Of a stretch of 48,883 nt of DNA, positions 42,370 through 48,883 are shown piece by piece; position 1 is the stretch's first letter; every line of letters starts with the position of its first letter. The notes under the pieces are model-generated. The model worked only from the letters and a program-made list of their open reading frames with translations, searched no databases and was not told where the DNA came from. Source of the DNA: an uncultured Oscillospiraceae bacterium (GTDB lineage: Bacteria; Bacillota; Clostridia; Oscillospirales; Acutalibacteraceae); contig CAJUSM010000013.1 of NCBI GenBank assembly GCA_910588935.1, forward strand, positions 1 to 48,883, read 5' to 3'. Both the position numbers and the translations under genes were made by a program.

Positions 42370-43068
42370 ATGGGTTACGTTTTAGATGGAATTATTGTTG
42401 CAATTTGCCTGGTGTGCGTGATGGTGGGCATACGAAGAGGCTTTGTAAAATCAATTGTGCATTTCTTAGGGTCTATTATCGCGGTATGCCTCTCTTCCGT
42501 TCTGGGAGGAATGCTGGCAAAATGGCTGTTTGACACAATGTTCCGAGAGGCTATGGTGGAAAAGATCAACACATCCCTCCAGGGCCTGGGGGCAGAAAAC
42601 GCCGGCCAGGCAGCGGAGCAGATATTGACCCAGCTGCCGGATTTTATTGTTCGGGCCTTGGAGGAAGCGGGCGTCACCGCCGCCACCATCAGCGGCGGCA
42701 TTACCGCCCAAAGCAGCCAGGCTGCCGGTATGATTACCGATTACCTGGCGCCGGTATTTGTCAGCTTTTTGAAGGTGCTGGCAGTTATTGTGCTCTTTTT
42801 CTTGTTTATGACCCTAGTGCGGATACTGGCCTCTATGGTAGGGCATATGCTGCGCCTGCCTGTTCTCAGCCAGGTAGACGGCCTGCTGGGAGGCGTTTTC
42901 GGCTTTTTGCTGGCCCTGGTCAGTATTTGGGTTATCATCGCCGGACTCTTGGTGTTTACGCCTATGCTGGACAGCGGCACCCAATACCAGATTGACAGCG
43001 CGTTGGACAGCTCGGTAATCGCGGGGATTTTTGTAAACATGAACCCGCTGAAGGGAATATTCGGCTAG
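42370..43068 (+). CDS. CvpA-family membrane protein
   Basis: The 232-aa product has the CvpA layout: VLDGIIVAICLVCVMVGIRR followed by GFVKSIVHFLGSIIAV (TM1-TM2), a soluble helical insertion (about 60-125), then two or three more membrane segments (FLKVLAVIVLFFLFMTLVRI; LLGGVFGFLLALVSIWVIIA). CvpA proteins are linked to envelope integrity and colicin V production, with an uncertain molecular role. ATG 42370 has GGAGG 8 nt upstream. ATG 42364 and GTG 42355 are too close to that site. Confidence 0.85.
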   Translation: MGYVLDGIIVAICLVCVMVGIRRGFVKSIVHFLGSIIAVCLSSVLGGMLAKWLFDTMFREAMVEKINTSLQGLGAENAGQAAEQILTQLPDFIVRALEEAGVTAATISGGITAQSSQAAGMITDYLAPVFVSFLKVLAVIVLFFLFMTLVRILASMVGHMLRLPVLSQVDGLLGGVFGFLLALVSIWVIIAGLLVFTPMLDSGTQYQIDSALDSSVIAGIFVNMNPLKGIFG

Positions 43069-43102
43069 GGGAGAAACCCGAAAAGGCCGAACGGAAAAAT
43101 TT

Positions 43103-43822
43103 ATGGATAGGGAAGCCGTGGAAACCCGGGTGAAACATGCCAGGGGATTGGAAATAGAAATGAAAAAGAAAGAGAAAAAAGAAGGCGCTGCCTGGGGCGA
43201 GGCTGTAGGGAGCAAAAAGAAAGAAGCCGTTAAAAAGGCCTCTCTTACGGGGCCAGACCGGATATTTACCATACCAAATATAATGTCCGCGCTGCGGATT
43301 GTCTTGGTCCCCTTTTTTGCCGTGATGTACCTGCAGGGGCAGCTGGTCGTGGCGGTTGTCCTGCTGCTGCTGTCTGGGCTTACAGATATGCTGGACGGCT
43401 TTGTTGCCAGGCGCTTTAACCAGATTACGGATTTGGGCAAAATACTGGACCCTTTTGCGGATAAACTTACCCAAGGGGTAGTGGCCATGTGTGTGGCCAT
43501 CCGTTTTCCAGCCATCCGGCTGCTGCTGGGGCTGTTCATTTTAAAAGAGCTGCTAATGCTTGGCTGCGCGGTGGTGCTGCTGAAAAAGCATAAGCGGCCC
43601 TGTGCCGCCAAGTGGTATGGCAAGGTGGCAACGGTAATGTTTTATGTATCTGTGGGAACAATTGTGACCCTGAACGGGCTGGAGCTGGTACAGCCTGCTA
43701 CTTTCCAGATGGCGGCTTTTATAATGCTGGGGCTTACAGGCATAATGATGGCCTATGCGGCGGTAAGATACTTTCAGATATTCCTAACCATCCTTCGGGA
43801 AGACAGCGGGGAAGACAGCTGA
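43103..43822 (+). CDS. pgsA: CDP-diacylglycerol-glycerol-3-phosphate 3-phosphatidyltransferase
   Basis: Makes phosphatidylglycerophosphate, the committed step to phosphatidylglycerol and cardiolipin. The 239-aa product has the CDP-alcohol phosphotransferase signature D-x2-DG-x2-AR-x8-G-x3-D-x3-D in full (SGLTDMLDGFVARRFNQITD then LGKILDPFADKL) and IPNIMSALRIVLVP at the start of the core. It carries about 50 extra basic N-terminal residues (KKKEKKEGAAWGEAVGSKKK). ATG 43103 has a weak ribosome site, and ATG 43160 is a possible shorter start. Confidence 0.9.
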   Translation: MDREAVETRVKHARGLEIEMKKKEKKEGAAWGEAVGSKKKEAVKKASLTGPDRIFTIPNIMSALRIVLVPFFAVMYLQGQLVVAVVLLLLSGLTDMLDGFVARRFNQITDLGKILDPFADKLTQGVVAMCVAIRFPAIRLLLGLFILKELLMLGCAVVLLKKHKRPCAAKWYGKVATVMFYVSVGTIVTLNGLELVQPATFQMAAFIMLGLTGIMMAYAAVRYFQIFLTILREDSGEDS

Positions 43823-43869
43823 CAGTCGGGAAATACTGGAAATACCGAAATGTTAAAAGGCTATTAACC

Positions 43870-43895
43870 ATTCCAGGTGGAATATGTGGTATAGT
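43870..43895 (+). promoter_or_regulatory. Promoter of clpE-like gene with overlapping operator candidate
   Basis: Extended -10 TGGTATAGT at 43887-43895, with a poor -35. The region where a -35/operator would sit contains a perfect inverted repeat, ATTCCA (43870-43875) GG TGGAAT (43878-43883). It is not the known CtsR heptad repeat or CIRCE. A dedicated repressor is a guess. Confidence 0.5.
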
Positions 43896-43949
43896 GGGGG
43901 TGTAAAGAGCGGCGTGCAGCCCAGGCCAGGCTCTTGACCCCCTTTTTTT
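43896..43949 (+). terminator. Strong intrinsic terminator before the clpE-like gene
   Basis: GGGGGT (43896-43901) pairs with ACCCCC (43937-43942), and AAGAGC (43905-43910) pairs with GCTCTT (43930-43935), followed by seven T residues (43943-43949). It should stop transcripts arriving from pgsA. A transcript starting just downstream of the -10 at 43890-43895 would lack most of the 5' GGGGGT arm. Confidence 0.8.
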
Positions 43950-43985
43950 GCTATTTTTTGAGGCTTTTGGAGAAAGGATACGGAT

Positions 43986-46289
43986 ATGATGATGCTCTGC
44001 ACAAGATGCCACAAGAGGCCGGCAACGGTATTTGTCTCTCAGTCGGCAGACAGCAAGGATATCAAGGGCTATTGCTTTGTCTGTGCCAAGGATTTAGGCA
44101 TTCAGCCTGTGAACGACCTGATGGATAACATGATGAATACCTTGAAACAACAAACTGGTATGACAGAAGAGGAGTTTCAGGAGGCCACCGAGCAGATGAC
44201 CCAGATGATGCGCATGGATGCCCAGGAGGCCGGAGAGGATGAGGACGATATCTTTTCCCCAGGAGGAGCAGCCACCTTGCCCACCGATATGATGCTGGGC
44301 GGAAACCCTGGGGACAATAGGGGCTACGGAACCTCTGGGGTACGGGACCGCCGGGAATCCCACCACAAGAAGAAGCGCAAGCATATTCAAAATTACTGCA
44401 CAGACCTCACCGGCCGGGCCCGCCGGGGCGAGCTGGACCAAATTGTTGGCCGGGAAAAGGAGATTCAGCGGGTGGTACAAATCCTCTCTCGCCGAACAAA
44501 GAACAATCCCTGCCTAATTGGAGAGCCAGGCGTGGGAAAAACTGCCGTGGCCGAAGGGCTTGCCCTGCGCATTGCCCAGGGCAATGTACCTGCCAAGCTC
44601 CGGGATAAAGAGATTCAGCTGCTGGACCTTACTGCCTTGGTGGCAGGCACGCAGTTTCGGGGACAGTTTGAAAGCCGGATTAAAGGCTTGGTGGATGAGG
44701 TGAAAGCCGACGGAAATGTAATCCTTTTTATTGACGAGGTACACAACCTGGTGGGAACCGGAGACGCGGAAGGCAGTATGAACGCCGCCAATATCTTAAA
44801 GCCCGCTTTGTCTCGGGGAGAGATTCAGGTAATTGGCGCCACAACCTTTAACGAGTACAGAAAGTATATTGAAAAGGACGCGGCGCTGGAAAGGCGCTTT
44901 CAGCCTGTTACAGTTAGCGAGCCCTCTTTAGAGGAAGCGGTAAATGTGATTATGGGCATTAAAACGTACTACGAGGGCTACCACCGGGTGAAGGTCTCTC
45001 CCCAGATTGCCAGACGGATTGTGGTGCTGGCCGAGCGCTATATCAATGACCGCTATCTGCCGGATAAAGCCATTGACCTGCTGGACGAAGCCTGCGCCTG
45101 CGCCGCTTTGCGGAATAAACGCCTGGAAGAGTACGACGAGATGGAGATAAACCTAAACCGGGAGAGGGTGCGGGAGCAGGATCTTTCTAATCCTATGGGC
45201 CCTGGAGTGGACTATGAGGAGCTGGCGAAAACCCACTACCGTATTGCCCCCCTGGAGGAGGGCCTGGACCGTTTGCGGGGCGAGGGGATTTTCTCCTCTG
45301 TAGAAGAGGAGGACCTGGCCTATGTAATTGAGCTGTGGACAGGGATACCTGCCGCGAAAATTGAGGCAAACGACCTGCAGAAGCTGGCCGGCCTAGAAGA
45401 TGTGCTGAAGAAGCGGATTGTAGGCCAAGACGAGGCAGTGCAGGCTGTGGCCGCTGCTGTGCGGAGAAGCCGGGTGCAGATTAGCCCCAGGCGCAGGCCT
45501 GCTTCCTTTATCTTTGTAGGGCCTACAGGCACCGGAAAAACCGAGCTGGTACGGGTGCTTTCTAAAGAGCTGTTCGACACACCGGAAACCTTGATCAGGC
45601 TGGATATGTCGGAATTTATGGAGAAACATTCTGTCTCCAAAATCACCGGCTCGCCTCCTGGGTATATTGGCTACGACGAGGCCGGGCAGCTTACAGAAAA
45701 GGTGCGCCGCAGGCCCTACTCTGTGCTGCTTTTCGATGAGATTGAAAAGGCCCACCCAGATGTGCTGAATATTTTGCTCCAGATTCTGGATGATGGGCGG
45801 ATTACAGACGCCCATGGCCGGACCGTGAACTTTGAGCATACAGTAATTGTGATGACTTCCAACGCGGGGAGTGAACGCCGGGACGGGGCCCTGGGCTTTG
45901 CCAAAACCGCCCAGGATCTTAGCAAAGAGAAGGCAACAAAGGCTTTAAGCGAGTTTCTGCGGCCAGAATTTCTCAGCCGTATTGATGAGGTGGTTATTTT
46001 CCGGCCTTTGGACCAAGGGGACTACCAGCGAATTGCCGGGCTGATGCTGGACGAATATATGGATTCCCTGCAGGAAAAAGACATTTCCCTTCGTTACGAT
46101 GAGGACGCCTGCGCCCTGTTGGCGGAAAAGTCGTTTCATGGAAAGAGCGGGGCTAGGGATTTACGGAACAATATCCGCCGGCAGGTAGAGGATAAAATTG
46201 CCTCCCTAATTGTGGAGCGGGGCGAAGGGGCCGTTACCGGCATATTTGTCCACGCTGCAGAGGGAGAGCTAAAGGTAGAGGTAATCTAA
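43986..46289 (+). CDS. clpE: ClpE/ClpC-type AAA+ ATPase with N-terminal zinc finger
   Basis: HSP100 unfoldase that feeds ClpP. The 767-aa product starts with a four-cysteine zinc finger (C5, C8, C30, C33), followed by a Met/Gln/Glu-rich linker (about 45-120). It then has two AAA+ modules: Walker A GEPGVGKTA and GPTGTGKTE, Walker B VILFIDEVHNL and VLLFDEIEKAHPD. The ClpP-contact loop LGF is present (L636-F638). The classical Clp-N repeats are absent and the zinc finger replaces them, as in ClpE. The UVR/middle domain is reduced. Start is ATG 43986; two further in-frame ATGs follow at once. Confidence 0.88.
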   Translation: MMMLCTRCHKRPATVFVSQSADSKDIKGYCFVCAKDLGIQPVNDLMDNMMNTLKQQTGMTEEEFQEATEQMTQMMRMDAQEAGEDEDDIFSPGGAATLPTDMMLGGNPGDNRGYGTSGVRDRRESHHKKKRKHIQNYCTDLTGRARRGELDQIVGREKEIQRVVQILSRRTKNNPCLIGEPGVGKTAVAEGLALRIAQGNVPAKLRDKEIQLLDLTALVAGTQFRGQFESRIKGLVDEVKADGNVILFIDEVHNLVGTGDAEGSMNAANILKPALSRGEIQVIGATTFNEYRKYIEKDAALERRFQPVTVSEPSLEEAVNVIMGIKTYYEGYHRVKVSPQIARRIVVLAERYINDRYLPDKAIDLLDEACACAALRNKRLEEYDEMEINLNRERVREQDLSNPMGPGVDYEELAKTHYRIAPLEEGLDRLRGEGIFSSVEEEDLAYVIELWTGIPAAKIEANDLQKLAGLEDVLKKRIVGQDEAVQAVAAAVRRSRVQISPRRRPASFIFVGPTGTGKTELVRVLSKELFDTPETLIRLDMSEFMEKHSVSKITGSPPGYIGYDEAGQLTEKVRRRPYSVLLFDEIEKAHPDVLNILLQILDDGRITDAHGRTVNFEHTVIVMTSNAGSERRDGALGFAKTAQDLSKEKATKALSEFLRPEFLSRIDEVVIFRPLDQGDYQRIAGLMLDEYMDSLQEKDISLRYDEDACALLAEKSFHGKSGARDLRNNIRRQVEDKIASLIVERGEGAVTGIFVHAAEGELKVEVI

Positions 46290-46796
46290 ATGGAAATACG
46301 CAAAGCGGAAGAGGGGGATATTCCAGCCATCGTCGGACTGTACGCCCAGGCCAGAAGGGCCCTGAGAGCCGCTGGAGTGGACCAGTGGCAAGAGGACTAC
46401 CCAAATGGAGAGGATGCTAAAACCGATATTGCTGCCGGTACAGGCTATGTGCTGGAGGATAAGGGCAAGGTAATTGCTACAGCCTGTTTGGGCTTTGGCC
46501 ATGAACCCACCTACAACGAGATCTGGGACGGCGGCTGGCAGGGGGTAGGAGAGTACTGTTACCTCCACCGTGTGGCCGTGGCGGAGGAGGCCAAGGGCCG
46601 GGGCGCGGCAGGCATGTTTTTTGAGGAGCTGAAACGCCAGGCACGGGCCCGGGGGATAAAAATCCTGCGGGGAGACACCCATCCAGATAACCAGTCCATG
46701 CAGCGGGTGATGGCGAAAAATGGCTTAACACACCGGGGGACCATTCGGGTGGAGGATGGCAGCTTACGCATGGCATTTGAGGCCCTGCTGGAGTAG
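46290..46796 (+). CDS. GNAT-family N-acetyltransferase, coupled to clpE
   Basis: The 168-aa product has RKAEEGDIPAIVGLYAQARR at the N-terminus and the acetyl-CoA motif YCYLHRVAVAEEAKGRGAAG, then RGDTHPDNQSMQRVMAKNG and a final RIEDGS-like strand, all typical of GNAT enzymes. The ATG is the base after the clpE stop codon, and its ribosome site (AGAGG) is inside clpE, so the two are translated together. Substrate unknown. Confidence 0.88.
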   Translation: MEIRKAEEGDIPAIVGLYAQARRALRAAGVDQWQEDYPNGEDAKTDIAAGTGYVLEDKGKVIATACLGFGHEPTYNEIWDGGWQGVGEYCYLHRVAVAEEAKGRGAAGMFFEELKRQARARGIKILRGDTHPDNQSMQRVMAKNGLTHRGTIRVEDGSLRMAFEALLE

Positions 46797-46872
46797 GCGC
46801 GGCAGTTCACCAGAAGATGCCAGGGCTCGAAAGGCTGCGGTGTTTCCAGCCTCGCGCGGATTATAACAAAAA

Positions 46873-46970
46873 TTCGGGACGCAGTCTCGACACGCCCTTG
46901 ACCTGAGGAGTTTGGCAGAAAGCCACTCCGTTCTGGTCAAGGGATGTCGGGATTACATCCCGATTTTTTT
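46873..46970. ncRNA. Highly structured intergenic element, bidirectional terminator or ncRNA candidate
   Basis: Nested helices: CGGGAC (46875-46880) with GTCTCG (46884-46889); CGACA (46888-46892) with TGTCG (46945-46949); CCCTTGACC (46895-46903) with GGTCAAGGG (46935-46943); GGAGT (46907-46911) with ACTCC (46925-46929); and GGC/GCC around AGAAA. A terminator hairpin TCGGGAT (46947-46953) with ATCCCGA (46957-46963) is followed by seven T residues. TGTCG and TCGGGAT overlap, so the central helix and the terminator compete. TCGGGA at 46874-46879 could alternatively pair with TCCCGA at 46958-46963. It sits between convergent genes. Confidence 0.6.
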
Positions 46971-47016
46971 ATTCCAATTAAGTTGAAACCTGGCATTTTT
47001 CCGTTTGCGCTTTTTG

Positions 47017-47832
47017 CTACCCTTTCAGCCGCACATACATTTGAGGAGAGCCCCCTTCTTTGCGCTGAGACTTGATCTCAAACATGTCTAGGGAGTCCAA
47101 AAATGGGGTGAGCTTGGAGAAACCGAAGTTCCGCACATCGAAGTCTGGATACCGCTTGCCCAGCAGGTTCCCCACCTTGCCAATAAAAATCCAGTTGTCC
47201 TCATCTGAGTTTTCCCGCACAATGGTGCGCAAAGCCCGGCGGATGGTGCGCAGGCTGGTTTTTGGCTCCTCCTGGGGCTCTTCCTTGACTTTGGCCTGCT
47301 TGGAAGGGGTCTTTTTGGAGGATTTTTTCTCTTTCTGGGTTGGGGCTTTCTTGGTCAGGTCGGCCTTGGGCGGTTCCTCTGGCTCCTCGTCATCCGCGGC
47401 AGAGAGGATGTCCAGATATTTGAATTTGTTGCAGGCGGCAATAAAGGAGTTGGGGGTTTTGCTCTCTCCCATTCCAATTACGGTCATGCCAGATTCCCGC
47501 AGCCGAGCAGCCAACCGGGTAAAATCGCTGTCTGAGGACACCAGGCAGAAGCCCTCCACTTGGCCGGAATAGAGAATGTCCATGGCGTCTATGATCATGG
47601 CGGAGTCGGTGGAGTTTTTGCCTGTGGTGTAGCTGTACTGCTGAATAGGCAGTACAGAGTTGTCAAGCAGCGCGGATTTCCAGGAGATAAGGGCGGGATT
47701 TGTCCAGTCGCCATAAATTCGCTTGTAGGTGGCAATGCCGTCTTTAGATATTTCGTCCATAATCAGTTTAATATAGCGAACGCTAACATTATCTGCATCA
47801 ATAAGCACGGCAAAGCGGCTGTCACTCGGCAT
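47017..47832 (-). CDS. NYN-domain nuclease with C-terminal LOTUS/OST-HTH domain
   Basis: 271 aa. Residues 1-140 form a NYN (PIN-like) nuclease with the acidic active site: D12 and D14 in LIDADN, D76 in NSTDSAMIIDAMD, and D101/D103 in SSDSDFTRL. Residues 145-195 are a Lys/Glu/Pro-rich linker (KKAPTQKEKKSSKKTPSKQA). Residues 195-271 resemble a LOTUS/OST-HTH RNA-binding domain (IGKVGNLLGKRYPDFDVRNF, KLTPFLDSL). It is probably an RNase or RNA-binding regulator. GAGGGGGG lies 8 nt before ATG 47832. Last gene of the leftward MazG-like/HD/NYN operon. Confidence 0.88.
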   Translation of the reverse strand: MPSDSRFAVLIDADNVSVRYIKLIMDEISKDGIATYKRIYGDWTNPALISWKSALLDNSVLPIQQYSYTTGKNSTDSAMIIDAMDILYSGQVEGFCLVSSDSDFTRLAARLRESGMTVIGMGESKTPNSFIAACNKFKYLDILSAADDEEPEEPPKADLTKKAPTQKEKKSSKKTPSKQAKVKEEPQEEPKTSLRTIRRALRTIVRENSDEDNWIFIGKVGNLLGKRYPDFDVRNFGFSKLTPFLDSLDMFEIKSQRKEGGSPQMYVRLKG

Positions 47833-47847
47833 AGCTTGTTCCCCCCC

Positions 47848-48396
47848 TCACAGGCCAATCTCCTCGTGATTCGCCCGCATTCCCACAATGCACGTCTCAA
47901 TAACCTGGTCCAGCTCTACGCCCAGGCGCTGGCAGCCATCCAGGATGACCTGCCTATCCACGCCAGCGGCAAAGCGCTTGTCTTTAAATTTTTTCTTCAC
48001 GCTCTTCACTTCCAGGTCCATTACCGATTTGGAGGGGCGCATAATCGCGGCGGCGTTAATCAGGCCGCTGAGTTCATCAATGGTGAAGAGCACTTTTTCC
48101 ATGTAAAGCTCCGGCTCCACATCGCACACTAAGCCAAAGCCGTGGCTGACCACCGCGTGGATAAAGGCGTCGTCATAATCGTTTTCTTTGAGAATTTCTA
48201 CCGCCTTTTTGCAGTGCTGCTCCGGGAATTTTTCGTAATCCACATCGTGGAGCAGGCCCACGCAGCCCCAGTACTCCACATCTTCCCCAGCCTGAGCGGC
48301 GTAGTGGCGCATAATGGCCTCTACCTGCAGGCCATGGCGTACCAAGGCCTCGTTTTGGTTGTATTCTTTTAAAAGCGCTAAGGCTTTTTCCCGCAT
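47848..48396 (-). CDS. HD-domain phosphohydrolase
   Basis: The 182-aa product has the HD metal-binding set: H21 in VRHGLQVEAIM, H50-D51 in GLLHDVDYEKFPEQH, and the later AVVSHGFGL and FTIDELSGLI motifs. This is the uridine/HDIG-like stand-alone HD type, acting on a nucleotide or phosphorylated small molecule. Start ATG 48396 is preferred because AAAGG lies 9 nt upstream. ATG 48405 and 48402 sit directly on that site. It is 15 bp from the NYN gene. Confidence 0.85.
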   Translation of the reverse strand: MREKALALLKEYNQNEALVRHGLQVEAIMRHYAAQAGEDVEYWGCVGLLHDVDYEKFPEQHCKKAVEILKENDYDDAFIHAVVSHGFGLVCDVEPELYMEKVLFTIDELSGLINAAAIMRPSKSVMDLEVKSVKKKFKDKRFAAGVDRQVILDGCQRLGVELDQVIETCIVGMRANHEEIGL

Positions 48397-48418
48397 TTGC
48401 ATCATCCTTTTTCGTTTT

Positions 48419-48712
48419 TTAGACCTGCCGGCCCTTTTCCCAGCGCTCTACAGCCCGGCGGCATTTGGCCTGCATCCGTTCCTCCGCCTCTTCCTGAGAT
48501 ACGCCGTATTGGCGCAGGAGAATGCCCACGGTGTTCAATACATCACAGGCCTCGTCAATGATTTTTTCTGGATCTCCCTTACCTCGGCGATCCTTCATCA
48601 GGGCCTGGGTGAGTTCGGCGCATTCCTCTATAGCGTAAACGCTGGGGGGAATACCGGCCTTTTGGGCGATAGCCAAAAGGGCGTCCAGCAGTTGGCAGGT
48701 AGAGTCGCCCAT
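48419..48712 (-). CDS. MazG-like nucleotide pyrophosphohydrolase
   Basis: The 97-aa product carries the all-alpha NTP pyrophosphatase signature: E29-E30-x2-E33 in AIEECAELTQALMK and E54-x2-D57 in IIDEACDVLNTV. It would hydrolyse NTP/dNTP to NMP and pyrophosphate. ATG 48712 is chosen (GGAAAGGA at 8 nt). The upstream ATG at 48736 would start only about 8 nt from the predicted transcription start. First gene of the leftward operon. Confidence 0.82.
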   Translation of the reverse strand: MGDSTCQLLDALLAIAQKAGIPPSVYAIEECAELTQALMKDRRGKGDPEKIIDEACDVLNTVGILLRQYGVSQEEAEERMQAKCRRAVERWEKGRQV

Positions 48713-48750
48713 AGTGTCAGTCCTTTCCGGGCCCATAGCCCCTTTTATAA

Positions 48751-48780
48751 ATTATAGCCCCCAGAGCGGGAGCTTGTCAA
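48751..48780 (-). promoter_or_regulatory. Sigma-A promoter of the MazG-like/HD/NYN operon
   Basis: On the minus strand TTGACA (complement of 48775-48780), an 18-bp spacer and TATAAT (complement of 48751-48756): both hexamers are perfect. It places the transcript start near 48744. Right of it, 48781-48883 is purine-rich and shows no gene. Confidence 0.88.
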
Positions 48781-48883
48781 GGAGAAAAGGGAGATAGGGA
48801 GTGTGCAAACGAGGAGATAAAGGTAAGCAAGAGAAGAGAAACCGCGGCTCTCAGATGCCGTGAGAAAATGGGAAAAGTTTCGT

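Noticed and set aside
43870..43883. CtsR or CIRCE operator upstream of clpE
   Set aside because: The repeat ATTCCA-GG-TGGAAT does not match the CtsR heptad or the HrcA CIRCE sequence, so only an unassigned inverted repeat is reported.
1..48883. CRISPR arrays, tRNA or rRNA genes, prophage or complete IS elements
   Set aside because: No regularly spaced direct repeats, tRNA cloverleaf signals, rRNA cores, integrases or transposases were seen.

Overview
The window reads as a chromosomal segment of a spore-forming, anaerobic Firmicute of class Clostridia, most likely an Oscillospirales/Ruminococcaceae-type gut organism. Supporting signs are Gram-positive gene orders (gdpP-rplI-dnaB, tilS-hpt-ftsH, ecfA-ecfT-truA), RNase J, a NifS/NifU pair, the spore germination protein YpeB, a DUF5711 propeller protein and a ClpE-type ATPase. 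Shine-Dalgarno sequences are strong, TTG and GTG starts are frequent, and sigma-A promoters are near consensus. I found no rRNA, tRNA, CRISPR array, prophage or complete insertion sequence.

Layout. 1-2.6 kb: the 3' end of a GyrI-like effector-binding protein, a 168-bp MITE-like element, and a leftward nifS-(small membrane ORF)-nifU operon. 2.7-7.0 kb: RNase J with a long basic N-terminal extension, then the c-di-AMP phosphodiesterase GdpP. 7.2-14 kb: nucleoside phosphorylase, rplI, dnaB, tilS, hpt, ftsH, with an internal promoter inside tilS. 14.3-21.9 kb: parE and parC of topoisomerase IV, separated by four accessory genes (DUF1905, histidine phosphatase, tandem GNAT, beta-propeller). 22-23.3 kb: leftward ypeB. 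23.4-28.2 kb: a membrane protein, then ruvC-ruvA, two accessory genes (APH-type kinase and an unknown) and ruvB. 28.3-30.7 kb: a hypothetical gene behind a perfect consensus promoter, and glmM. 31-33.9 kb: a run of RNA/small-molecule methyltransferase, 2H phosphoesterase and small membrane genes. 34-40.9 kb: the ECF transporter energizing module (ecfA1, ecfA2, ecfT) and truA, broken up by a P-loop kinase, a small membrane protein, a GNAT and two decayed genes (APH-like and methyltransferase). 40.9-46.8 kb: DUF5711 protein, CvpA-like protein, PgsA, ClpE-like ATPase and a GNAT. 46.8-48.8 kb: a highly structured intergenic element and a leftward MazG-like / HD hydrolase / NYN-LOTUS operon.

The main large-scale theme is that several conserved housekeeping operons (parE-parC, ruvCA-ruvB, ecfA1-ecfA2-ecfT-truA) are interrupted by small co-directional cassettes. 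These are rich in GNAT acetyltransferases, APH-type kinases and methyltransferases, and some are already pseudogenes. The most unusual non-coding signals are the structured element at 46873-46970, a promoter nested immediately before or inside a terminator ahead of clpE (43887-43949), the palindromic element at 396-563 and the hairpin leader of nifS. I did not find one convincing wholly new multi-gene system. The NYN-LOTUS/HD/MazG operon and the structured element beside it are the best candidates for follow-up.
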